A model generated the notes under the pieces. That model was not told the origin of the DNA. It saw nothing but the letters and a program-made list of their open reading frames with translations, and made no database searches. Both the position numbers and the translations under genes were made by a program. A stretch of DNA of 64,000 nt from Marchantia polymorpha subsp. ruderalis (lineage: Eukaryota > Streptophyta > Marchantiopsida > Marchantiales > Marchantiaceae), in contig AP031351.1 of assembly GCA_037833965.1 (NCBI GenBank), positions 26,548,501 through 26,612,500 on the forward strand. The letters run 5' to 3'. This document shows positions 25,948-37,050 of the stretch, piece by piece. How positions within the stretch are numbered: position 1 is the stretch's first letter; each line of letters starts with the position of its first letter.

Positions 25948-26110
25948 GTGAAGTCTCAGAGTTCCAAGTCCTCACTCTCGCCTGCATTTCCACATTGCAT
26001 TTCCTCACTCCATTGCTGTCAGCTCACATCGTTCGCCGAATTCATCACTTCCAACCCTCGTTTCGATCTAGCTTCCGTTGTTTCTTCAGTCAATCAATCA
26101 GTCAGTCAAC

Positions 26111-26266
26111 ATGAATCCCTTCACCAGTCTGAAGGTACGACTGCGCAGACTCACTCGCGGCTCAGCTCATGTGAGCACCACCACCGGACAAGCTACGCGC
26201 GTTCACACCACAGGTCACTGGAGGCGCCACTTGAATCGTGCAATGTGCTGGAGGAGGCCCAGGTGA
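26111..26266 (+). CDS. Candidate 51-residue very basic protein behind an ABRE promoter
   Basis: The first ATG after the TATA box and a pyrimidine-rich leader opens 51 codons (MNPFTSLKVRLRRLTRGSA...), ending TGA at 26264-26266. The product is rich in Arg, His and Thr, has one Cys and two late Trp, and has no signal peptide or membrane segment. After codon 8 there is an AAG|GTACGA that could be a splice donor, in which case only MNPFTSLK would be shared with a spliced product; I found no clearly coding downstream exon. A longer overlapping frame (25711-26334, 207 codons) runs through the promoter and is judged a shadow. No family was recognised. The promoter is more convincing than the protein. 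Confidence 0.35.
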   Translation: MNPFTSLKVRLRRLTRGSAHVSTTTGQATRVHTTGHWRRHLNRAMCWRRPR

Positions 26267-29230
26267 TGATCACATTGAAATTCAGCTCTGAGTGCCCTAG
26301 AAGATTATCTTTTTCTGCTGTTCTCCTAGGCTAGGCATCATCTGTAAATCGATGTACCCATATAGAGACCACGGAGGGTGAGCTGCTGCTCGCACGTAGT
26401 ACTAGTGCTCGCAGGGCTTTCGAGAGTTTTCTCAAAAGTAGATCTCCACGAGATAGCGAAATGCTGTGTTGCAGACTCTGAGGGGACTGTGTATGTATTG
26501 TGTTTCGATTCTTGCATTCATGTGATCTACGATTCATACTCTAAGTCGAGGATTCAGTGCTTCTGCGTTGTACTTAAGCTGGTAAAGGACCTTCAGAACT
26601 CGACAGGCAGCAGATTAAGAACAGTAATTCCTCTTCGCACCTGATCTATTCATGTGGATATGTATATTCTGATGATGTGATGTGATACTGACTGACAGAC
26701 GCACCCGAACAAGTGTCACCATCTAAATCATCGGTGAGAAGAAGAGAAAGACATTGCCATGGGAGATTAGGAGAAGCAGTGGAGGAGCGTTTCTTCGTTT
26801 GCCGTGAAGATTGCGATGAGGCTCTTGAGAAGTGATCGCCAGTCGAGCGAACTCTTCCAAGACGCAAGATAGAAGGTTGGACATCACACGACGAAAATAT
26901 TCCGACGAAAATATTTGCTGCTGTGAGATTGTACGAAGCAGCTGCCTCACAAAGTACCTTGGACATCACAAGACCTCGTATTACATAGTTTTCATCTGTT
27001 TCGCTTTTTAGGTAGTTTTTAGAGAGGGAAATAATGTTTTTTATTTCCGCCTCATGTATAGAGAAATCGAGTGTACTTGTCTATATGTAGCACCACAGCT
27101 GTCACAAGTAAGATATGACAAATTGATCACAAGCCCACTTCAAATCCGGAAATATCTATAGAATTCATTTTAGCGTGTAAGTATCTGAATTTGGAATATA
27201 ACAGAGTTGGGATTCATTCGCTTGAGTTTTATTTCTGTCCATCTTTATTCGGTTCAAAATCTTTACCTTAAGTGAATCACATGTAGAGGACGTTGGAAAG
27301 AGTTGATATAGGTTGTGCTTCTTGCTGATTTTCTAACTCTTTGTTCTGAATGTGTATCATGAATGCTATGATAAACTTAGACTTGAACTTATTTATAACA
27401 GAGTGTTGATAAAACTCCATCCGCAGAAATTATAACGTTTCTACAGTTATGTTAAAACTGAAAATATTTCAAAGCAAGCATAATTTCAATTAATTCCATA
27501 AGATGAATAATATATAAATATTGAAATAAATTTATTTTATAGAGGAAAAAATAATTCTTCAAACCTCCATGAATATTATAAGATACATATAAAAAAAAAA
27601 TCTAAAACATTGAAAAAACTCTTTATATATTGCCAAACTCAAAAACAAATGACAATAAAACTTGTATTTTGAAAGAGAAATGTCTCATGATAATTAAACT
27701 ATAATTATGCAAGTATAGTATATAATTAAATAATTGAAAGAACGAATATTAACATCTAGATCAAGATACATATGTCTCACTGTATGCCTAATTTTCGTAA
27801 ATTTCATACAATGAATGCTATTTTCACCTATTTGTCACTTAAAAAAATCAAATTTACGTCAACTAATATCACTTATGATACAATTCAATCATTTTTATTC
27901 ATAAGAAGAAGACAATTTAGCATGGAATAAAATTCAAATTTTTCAAAGTGTTTGACCATTATGGATAAGTTTGAAAACTTTTGCTATAAATACATATAAT
28001 AATTTCTTGATGGTATACAAAATCATGTATGGTGAATAAGGCACGTTGCTTGCTGTTTTAACATCAGCCACAAGGAGATATGACGAATTAGGGTGGGAAT
28101 ATCTACGATCGTATAAAAGTAGAAGTTGAGACTAGAATAAAGCCAACCTACACTTGGTTGTGAAAGATTACATTAGTGTTTTAGACATCATGGAACCTGA
28201 CATTACATGGAACGTAGCATCAAAGGGTAGCAGAATCAACCAGTTTCTCAATTATAAACATATGTATAAAGTTGAGCTCATATTCACTCAAACCTTAAAG
28301 TTTTAAATGAAGATTTCTACATGTTAGGGAGAGATGGAAGAAAATAGTAGATGGTTAAAATGTAACTTCTCTTCAGTTGATTGTATTTCATTCTTCCACA
28401 AATAGCTAAAGATTTCTTGAGTAGAGAAACTATTTCAGATTATGCTCATTGGAATGCCAATGTTGACATTTTAATCTAGATGGTTTGTGTATATTGAAGT
28501 TGCGAGTACTAGTATGATATTGTGGTGGTGCTTGGAAGATCTTGCCATTTGTTTTCATATCCAGCCGGCTAGATGGGTTGATCCCTCCCATTCAAGTCGC
28601 TATATCACTCGGTGCCACTTACAGTGAAAACTCCCAAAATGTAGATGTATCATAACTTTTATTAATTGCAAAAAAAATATTATTAATATAAAATCTGATT
28701 TCATAATGTCTAAATGAAATGTATTGACAGTAGTGTAAGTTATTATTTTTTACAAATGTGATCAACTTATTTTCAATTATATAACAATAATTTTTGCATG
28801 ATAAGATTATTTAGATTTAAAACATTAGAAGTGCAACGAATGTAGCAAAATTAACGAACATTGAAGAATTACGTATGCTTCTTTTGTACGATAACTTCGG
28901 TAGAGAATATTCGAGGTGCGGCTTTCTGCAAGCCATGGAGAAAGCTCGTTCGTCATGTTCAGAAATCGTATGAGTGGAAGCGCAGATTGATGAGGAAGCA
29001 AATTGGATCAGAAGTCGTGCGGGAAGAATACTCGATGCCGAGTCGGTCCGTCGCTGGGCCAGTCCTCGTCTCGTGATCTCGTGATCTCGTGATCGACGGG
29101 CGAGATGGCGTGCGCACAACGTTTCTCTCGCGGGACAGTGGATGTGCTGAGGGTGTGCTCGATTGTCTGACGCGGTGCAAACGTGACGAGCGAAAGGATC
29201 CAAGCTCGCAGCGCAGGTGGTGGGCGAATT

Positions 29231-31202
29231 ATGGACGTGGTGAGATGCACGCTTTCCTCTCTGGCAATCCGTAATTTGGGGTCGTCCTCGATCGATTTTC
29301 GGACGCCGCGTGTGTCGGTTCTCTCCTCCAGCCGATTGCAGTGCTCGAAGGCAGCCGGTGGTGGTCGGCAGCCGCGATGGCGATGGCGATGGCTCGACGC
29401 AGGAGTGAAGCCTGGACGCGCCAGAGCTGCCGCAACTGAGAGTACGTTCGGAGAGATGGACGGGATCGGCCGTGGCAGTATGCCAATCGATGGTAGACGC
29501 TTCCCGTTTCTCTCTCGGGCGGGTCAGAATGTTATGACGAATGTGTGCTCGATTCTGGAGCAGGAGCTTGGCCCTTTTCTGAAGAGCAGCACCACACCCT
29601 CTGACGTTAGGTATTTTAAAAATGAACAGGGCAATGCCGAGGGTTCGGTTTTTTTGCGAGCTGGAAATGACTCCAAGGTGCGAACTTGATCACGTTTTTG
29701 TTATGACACCTGTGTCGCCCATTTTGATTGTTCTAATTTTAGATGCAGTTCTGCGATTGTACAACGAGATCCGTGATTGATCTGACAGCATGTAAGGGAA
29801 GTATTGTGCTTTTGCAATGGGTGTTTAATTTCGTCATATCCACAACTCTGATGCCCTCTGGAATGCCTTGATCTTCTGCTCCCCCGTTCTGAAAAGGTCA
29901 TCTGTTTGATGCGAGAAATTCGGTACTAAGGTTCCACACAAAGTCAGCCTAGTTCACGAATTGAAAGTAGATCATTCAGAAGTCCGTTGACCGTCTACTC
30001 ATCCACCATGTACACCCTTATGGCCGCAAGACTATACCACGTGATCGACTGAGTTTCTGTAAATATTTGCTCTTTGCGCACACACTGATGGACACTGTAA
30101 GGGTCAGCTTGACCAACACTGACATAGTTCTCGATCTTCTCCTCTGTTCAAGATATTCACCTCTTATGCCTTCCTCCAAGTTTACCGCTTCTCTCTTCCA
30201 GGTGCTTTCTCTTTTTCAATGCTGCGACATTCTTCTTGAAGTGTACATCCTTCCCATGAGCTCTTTTCCAAACATTAGGAGCTTGTAGGTAGCTACATCA
30301 AACATTATAATAGACTTTTTCTTTCCCTCAAACTGCACAACCAGAAAATTGGGTGTCTATTTATTAGTAAACTGTCACTCAGGAAGAGAGCCGACGTCAG
30401 AGAGATTTGCTTTCACACCTATACTTTCATCTCGTGGCTTCGTCGAGTTCAGGATTGTGAGCAGTACGATTGTTATGGAACATGGAACCTTCTTTTGAGG
30501 GAAGATGTAAGTGCCGTTGGATGTGTCAATGGTGCGAGAGCTGGTGCCGTTTCTGAAGTTCGGACAGATTTGTCTGCATGTAATTCCTTGCAGGTGGATT
30601 TCACTCTGGAATCTTGGCTTCACGCAACACTGCCTTTCGGGACTCTAGATATTGCTACGTTGGTGGTCATGCTGGGTCCCGAGACAGATTCACCACACTT
30701 TTTGTTTGAGTTCATCCAAAGTGGTCCGAGCCTTGTGGTCGTTCTGGATCATCTTCCGAGAAAGGACCTGGTGATGGAGGCGGAATACCAGAAACGTTTT
30801 TACGAAGATCCAGATCTTGACAAGATAAGGCAGCTATTCGAAACGGCTCCCGAATCCAAGCCCTACATTTCTTCTGTGCTGTTCATCCGAAGCGTTGTGT
30901 CACCTACAGCTGTGTTGTACAAATTGAGTTCCAGTACACAGGTAGATGGTGGCGGTTTGGAGGAACAAATCGAAAATGTGGTCTATCCTGGGTCTGAAAA
31001 AATGGTCAAGGAATGGGTTGAATCCTTTCGTACTCGTGGCCTGCCAGTGACAAATGTCGATGACATGGTTAAGAGAGACAACCAGATCAAGACGTTGGGG
31101 ATAGAAGTTGATCTCTCAGTCAATCTTCCACGTTTGTTTGGACAGGAGATTTCAGATCGAATCGTCCATGCATTCAGGACATCGGGATGTTCGAAGACCT
31201 GA
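29231..31202 (+). CDS. RCCR: Red chlorophyll catabolite reductase, plastid precursor
   Basis: RCCR (ACD2 in Arabidopsis) reduces red chlorophyll catabolite to primary fluorescent catabolite, using ferredoxin and acting together with pheophorbide a oxygenase in the plastid. Two exons, 29231-29677 and 30594-31202, are joined in phase 0 across a 916-bp intron, giving 351 residues. The N-terminal 80 or so residues are Ser/Arg/Ala-rich, as in a transit peptide. Matches to Arabidopsis RCCR as remembered: DVRYFKNEQGNAEGS, VDFTLESWLH, HRKDLV-like PRKDLVM, SPTA, LPRLFGQEI. The substrate-binding acids corresponding to Arabidopsis Glu154 and Asp291 are present as E188 (FLFEFIQS) and D322 (GIEVDL). The residue matching Phe218 is V251. 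The start is the first in-frame ATG. Confidence 0.95.
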
Positions 31203-32040
31203 CTGAAGTTTGTTTCTGTAACGTAAGGTCCGTGTTGTCAGCTGGAGGGTGCTTTGACGCCGCAATTTTGCAAGGGCTGGATTGCGGGACTGTAATCATA
31301 CATGTACATAAGGCACGTCTTCCGAGACTTATAGCGACATAGATACCAGCTGAAGCTCTTCAAGAATCTTTTCTGACCAATGTTGGGCTCTGTGGCATGC
31401 CAAGAACTTTCATTGTACAAACTGCACACCTTCTCACATGTACCTTTATTGGTCAGTTGTATAGATTGAATTAGTTCAAAAGACTTGACCACCTGGATGG
31501 TGGCATTTCCTTACTTCTTCAACATGATTATACGTTAGTCATTTGTTGTCTTGAACACGATGTTCTTGCTCAGTCAAGTTTTTGTCTAGAATAAGTTGGA
31601 GGAAAAGAGTGTTTCTTGCAATTGGTACGTAGTCAGAGACAGGATATAAGCTCCGTGTTACCATTACTCTAGCTTGAAAGATCTCTCTCCTGAATTTGAC
31701 ATTTGTTGTCTTGAACACGATGTTCTTGCTCAGTCAAGTTTTTGTCTAGAATAAGTTGGAGGAAAAGAGTGTTTCTTGCAATTGGTACGTAGTCAGAGAC
31801 AGGATATAAGCTCCGTGTTACCATTACTCTAGCTTGAAAGATCTCTCTCCTGAATTTGACCCTCGGTTGAAAAGTTCTCACACTTCTTATGAGCCTTGTA
31901 CCACATCGGTTGCAATTGGGTTCAAGTCTCCATTTCAAGGTGGGAAATTACGAGGCTGAAAATTTGTGTTTGAAAACCACACAAGTGTCGTAATTGCTCA
32001 CTATAATAGGAGAACTGGCTGATATGGAAATTCCACCAAG
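31203..32040. other. Convergent intergenic region between RCCR and ATG10
   Basis: The 3' flanks of two genes that point at each other. Its main content is the 160-bp perfect tandem duplication at 31540-31859. No coding frame was recognised. Confidence 0.7.
31540..31859 (+). repeat. Perfect 160-bp tandem duplication (two copies)
   Basis: 31540-31699 and 31700-31859 are identical base for base when read side by side (both begin catttgttgtcttgaac and end gaatttga). Identity implies a recent duplication or an assembly artefact. It lies in the 3' flank shared by RCCR and ATG10. Confidence 0.97.
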
Positions 32041-33687
32041 TCAATTAAGGGACTTGAACAAATCAAGAGGTACAGGCAATCTCACAGCTGGTCCTACGAA
32101 CGACAACCAAGTAAGGAGATATTGGTCCCTGTAATTTCCCACTTGATTCGTGGGAGCTTCTCGGATCGATGGTATGAATTCCAGCTTTGTGTCGAATTCC
32201 AAGTCTGAGGACCGAGAAGGGACAGCCTGTTTATCCTCTCCCTCCCCTCGTTTTCTAGGTTCAGGAGGAGTGGCATACCCTCTACTTTTCTGTTTCAGTC
32301 TCTCAGTGGACATTAGAGACATGATACTGCTCGTGCCACAAGGATGTAACATGAACCATGGTCGGTGCAAATATGGGTGCTCCTGACAACACATTGAGAA
32401 CCCAATGGCAACAAGTGAAAAGAGGTAAGCAAATGCTCAGATTGTACCATTGACGGTAAGTTTAAAAAACTTTACAACCTACAATACTTTTTACCTGTTA
32501 GAGGATTACAGTCCGAAAACTCAGACTGGATTTGGAAGACAGAACTGCAACTCGTCGTGATTTCTACTGACTTACCTCTTGGGTGAGAAACGTCCACCTA
32601 TTCTGATCCATTTGTTGTGCTAGATGCGATGGGAGCGACATGTGAATATCGAGCCAGTTGATAGGGCTGCCATCTGATATTATAAAGTGCATTAAACACT
32701 CTGGACTTATTGAAAGCATAGAAAAGTTGTAACATTGGAAGCAACCACACTCATTATCATGCTTGGAACTGTAATTTGTACCTGAATGATACCCTCGAAA
32801 ATAAATGGTTGGTACGTTGTACGACTCGTTGTAGATCACATGATACGTACAGCGAGAAGGTTGGCTTGTAAGGTCGGTCTGCAGATGGTTTCCACAACTT
32901 AGTTACTCGACCTAAAGATCATCCGATCAGAGGTTGACTTCTCTATCCAAAACTGGAGGACCCTGATATTTTGTTCTGTTTCTCGTCACGTGACACTGCC
33001 AAGGTGCAAGGTTACAGTCATGGCAACTTACCAGAGTTGCATCATCTGAGAAAAGTTCTTCTTTGTCATCAGTTTCCTGCAAATGTAGACCCACCGAAAA
33101 ACTATAAACTTCTGCCCTACGAGTAAGCTATACACTTGATTCTAGAACATCTAGCAACTAGACATCAAGTACAAAAGAGATAATCGATAATTTCTGCCAA
33201 TTACCAAGTGACAATTTCTGCCAGGCTGTGTAATCTTGCCAGAAAATAACGTGGAGTTTCCACCATGAGTGACGAAATTCAAGCCGAAATTTGTTCATCA
33301 TTGAACGGTCCGGGCTTACCATTGACAAGGATTCATGCATCAATGGTGTTTCTATCTCCGGGAGGCTTACTCCTTCCAGAATCAGATAGCCTTGAGCCTG
33401 CGATCATGGTCAGCTAAACAATAAGTTTCTACTATGATGGCAAACAGAGACTCTTCTACTTCTTGACACTTGACTTACAAATAGCCCAGTATATGTATAG
33501 GATTTGAATTCAATTACACTTCCGACATATTTGGACATAATGAATAATAACAAATCATACTCACAGAAGACTCCGGCCTCTCTTCCCAACTCCACTGGTT
33601 CATGTTACACTCCTCATGATTCCACAATTTCATAAACTCCTTCGATGCATACTGGAAATCCGCGGCAGAAAGTGTTCCATCCCACAT
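32041..33687 (-). CDS. ATG10: Autophagy E2-like conjugating enzyme ATG10
   Basis: ATG10 is the E2-like enzyme that takes ATG12 from ATG7 and joins it to ATG5. Exons on the minus strand: 33687-33565, 33397-33320, 33076-33032, 32878-32782, 32673-32576, 32382-32041; all phases agree, giving 260 residues. Recognisable blocks against Arabidopsis ATG10 as remembered: MWDGTLSAADF at the N terminus, an acidic stretch ending SDDATL, VIYNESYNVPTIYFRGY, NRWTFLTQEEHPYLHRPWF, then LHPCGT with the catalytic Cys at C162, and a C terminus TWLSFVGPAVRLPVPLDL. The protein is about 35 residues longer than Arabidopsis ATG10 because of a charged, proline-containing insertion between the catalytic Cys block and the final strand. 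The start is the first in-frame ATG and matches the family's N terminus. Confidence 0.92.
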
Positions 33688-36600
33688 ATTCTCGACAAGA
33701 TCTCTCTCGATTGCAAAGAAAATCTTATTTGCACTTACCTCTCTCTCCAAAAACCAAAAAAATAAAATTTCTGAGTCCAAGTGCCTAGCTAGCTCTAGAT
33801 CCTGAGACTATTTCCTCGGTGAAACTCAAGGATGTCGTGAAGCAAAGCGATTCCGGCTGCCTAGCCATTCATCATTCAAAATCTTTTTGAAATTCACCGA
33901 TGCCTGTAGCTTGAAAGCTTTCTGCACCTCGGATCGGCCTCTTGGCCACGTTCGTGTGCCACTCTCAAATTAGCGCACATTTTCTGCTACCAGCACTTTG
34001 GTTGGCAAAATTATTTCACCTCAGCGGTTCGTCTGCTTCCCCTGCGGTTCTACTGGCATTGGGATCGACCAATTTCGAGGCTGCTAAGCTTACTCTGTCT
34101 GGTAGGACGTGACACACGTTGTCCTCAGCGTGGGAATTCCAGGCATCGGCATGCCACTCGAATTCTGCACCATCTTTCTCAGACACAAACGAAATTGGCC
34201 TATCCTTCTCGGAAAAGTTCTCCAAGTGGATGGCGCCTTGCACTCGAGGGCCGCCAGCGCAATCCTTTACTCCATTACAGACAATGTCACTTTTCTCCGC
34301 ATCACAGACTCAAATCTCCAGGCATTTGACCGACACACAGCGTTACTGACAGAGTCGAGCTTGGAATCGCTGGAAGAGATTAACAACCTGAAGCATTGGC
34401 TTACGTCAATGTGCATCCTGCTGAAAATGTTGCGCGGATCATTTTTTATCCGCTTTGCTCTGCATCTTCAACAGAATTGCTCAATCGAAATCGGCACGTC
34501 CTGCACGTCACTTTCGTGTCTTCTGTTCCGTTCTGTTCTGTTCGTCCCTCAATTATCTGATCACTCGTGCCCGTGTAAACCTTTCTTCTTCCCTTGGAAC
34601 AGCGATGTAGCGGTCGCATGGTTTAGTGAATAGAAAGGTACCTCATCTTCGATCTGAAGTGAGGGGCTGTGTATATTACAGTAGTATTGTGTAAACTTCA
34701 TGCAATAGATCGACGCTTATTTACATGGCCAGATACCAGAATCTAGGTCTACTTGCAATCACTAGAGAATGCCCAACTTTCCAAGAATATTAAAATTAAT
34801 GCCTACTATATCACTCTGCATGGAATCGGCAGAGATTTCTCTCTTCTTGCCAAACCTCAAATCACAAACAGATATGTATATACAAATGGTGTTTGTATAC
34901 CAAACACAACTCGCATATATAAAATAGAAGTTCATCTACATGATTTACAATTTTATCCAATACAATTGTGAAGAACATGTGGGATGGAAATTGAGAGCTA
35001 ACTAGCAATCTTACAATTTGTCCCAGATGTCATACATCCGCATGATAACTCTAATTGAGGATAGAGTTGCACTTTATACTTTGACATTTAAGCCTACCAT
35101 ATGAAATTTGGTTGTCAAATGTATGACAAATTTATTCATCAAAGTACACCATGTTTGTAACTTTGATGATGATGCCTTCATGAATAGCAACTCTCATGTT
35201 GAATAATAGTCATGGCTTAAAAATATTTCAGTGTAGAAATAACAGATAATTATGTAATTCTGATTGCATATCATTAAATCTCACGATGTGAAAGAAATAT
35301 GAGACGAGGAAAATTTCCTCAATAAATGACACTCGAAGAAGATACTCTAGCCACATATTAAGAAAGATTTACATGAGACAGTGATACAGTAATTTTCAAC
35401 ATATATCTAGAAGAAAATTCAATTTGATACACATCCAAAAGAAGTCTGAAGTCCGATGATGTTGTTTAACAATTTCCTTGTGTGGAGATTTCAAATTGTT
35501 GTGAATAATTTTGTAATAGAAATGGAAAAATGAAGCATGATGAATTAGCACAATGATAGAAATATATGTCAATATAATATGTTCGATAGCAATCAATCTC
35601 ATGTATCCATTCTATCTTTCAATCACACTTAGTATATCTGCAATAGTATTGAGTTAATTCACAACAAATAATATTGGTTTGTAATTGATGCAATCACCTA
35701 TAATAATTTTTATCTAGAGTAAAGGAATTGTTTACATAAATGCAAACGTGAAACTTAACATTTGATTTACTTGACATGTCACTTGAGTATAGAGGCATGC
35801 ATTGCAGAAAATAAGCAAAATATTTTAGAGAGTTCTAAAATTGAGTCCATGTGATATGGCAAAGATCATCATTTCAAGATAAAAAAAAGGTTTAATGAAA
35901 AACTAGAGCAATTTTTTACACTAATACTAGTTACAAAAATTTGATGAAATAACTAAATATTTATTTCTTTCTTTCTCAAATATTTTTTTATCAAATGAGT
36001 TTAGAATTAAACTTTATCAATACAATCATAAAATCAAAATATGTAAAATATCTATATGATTTTCAATAAACTCTTCATGCAAAGTAATTTTATACTTAAC
36101 ACATAATTTTTGGACTGTATTGTCATATACTCATCTAATTTAATGCACATCTTATTTTAAGCAAGTAATCAACAACATATAAATTTGTTCATGAAAACGC
36201 ATTAATCAAACCAAAAAAAAATAAACAAACATATCTGGTTTTATTGTAAAGTGCAAACATTAGCATATGAAACAAATATGTAAGTGATTTCATGGCAAAA
36301 AATACCTACAACTAAACTTCCATGAATTATTGATTGTTTTTTATTAAATTAAAATGTAATTTTTTTATTTTTTCCCAATTTTCAATTAGATTAAAACGAT
36401 ATGTGTGCTTTTTGTCTCACAATAACTTTAAATTTTAAATTTCATTGAAGTAATATTTACTTTGAGTTTGTTATTACATTTTATAATTATATAATGAAAT
36501 TTTCTATGATTTTTATGTATGTATGTGTATATATATAGGATAAAATTTATTTTATTGGTACTAATTAGTAATGTCTTAAACATCATAAAAATATCAATAG

Positions 36601-36925
36601 AGTGAGGTTAATATTTTATCATATCCAAAAAAAAACTAACTAAACATGAATGATAAACTTTATCATCATAAATAAACTTTTATATTTAAAAAGCTTTAAT
36701 AAATTTTTTAATCATTTGTTCAATACTTTATATCAATGTATAATTATTTCATCTTTCGTTTGCATGAATACCACAATATACATTGTTGTTTTTGAAAATA
36801 AATAGATCAATTAAGCCGATCAATAATTTACATTGAGCGCATATATTCAAGTCAACAGCTTTCAAGATTGATTATTGCATCATATCACATTAATTGAAAA
36901 TTTAAATAAATCGCTTGAACAATTA

Positions 36926-36970
36926 ACATTGGCATTTTTAACATGTAAAACATGTTAAAAATGCCAATGT
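36926..36970. repeat. Perfect inverted repeat, 20-bp arms, 5-base loop
   Basis: Arm 36926-36945 (acattggcatttttaacatg) is the exact reverse complement of 36951-36970; the loop is taaaa. It sits in AT-rich non-coding DNA. Confidence 0.97.
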
Positions 36971-37020
36971 CATAAAAAATATATTATTGAAAAAATCTAA
37001 GAAAAATTATAGTTGAATAT

Positions 37021-37050
37021 TTTACATAAAGTGATTTCACTTTATGTAAA
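37021..37050. repeat. Perfect inverted repeat, 14-bp arms, 2-base centre
   Basis: Arm 37021-37034 (tttacataaagtga) is the exact reverse complement of 37037-37050, 50 bases after the preceding hairpin. Confidence 0.97.

Larger units (their letters stand above)
23879..29230. other. Intergenic region; small ABRE-promoter ORF inside, AT-rich from about 27.0 to 28.85 kb
   Basis: Apart from the promoter and short ORF at 25838-26266, no coding region was recognised. From about 27.0 to 28.85 kb the sequence is strongly AT-rich with poly-A/T runs and no long frame. The last 200 bases (29.0-29.23 kb) turn GC-richer and carry a triplicated ctcgtgat unit near 29070-29094, probably the RCCR leader. Confidence 0.6.

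Noticed and set aside
34109..34633. 174-codon plus-strand frame upstream of ATG10
   Set aside because: Begins at GTG, not ATG; Cys/Phe/Leu-rich with no recognisable domain; antisense to the ATG10 upstream region.
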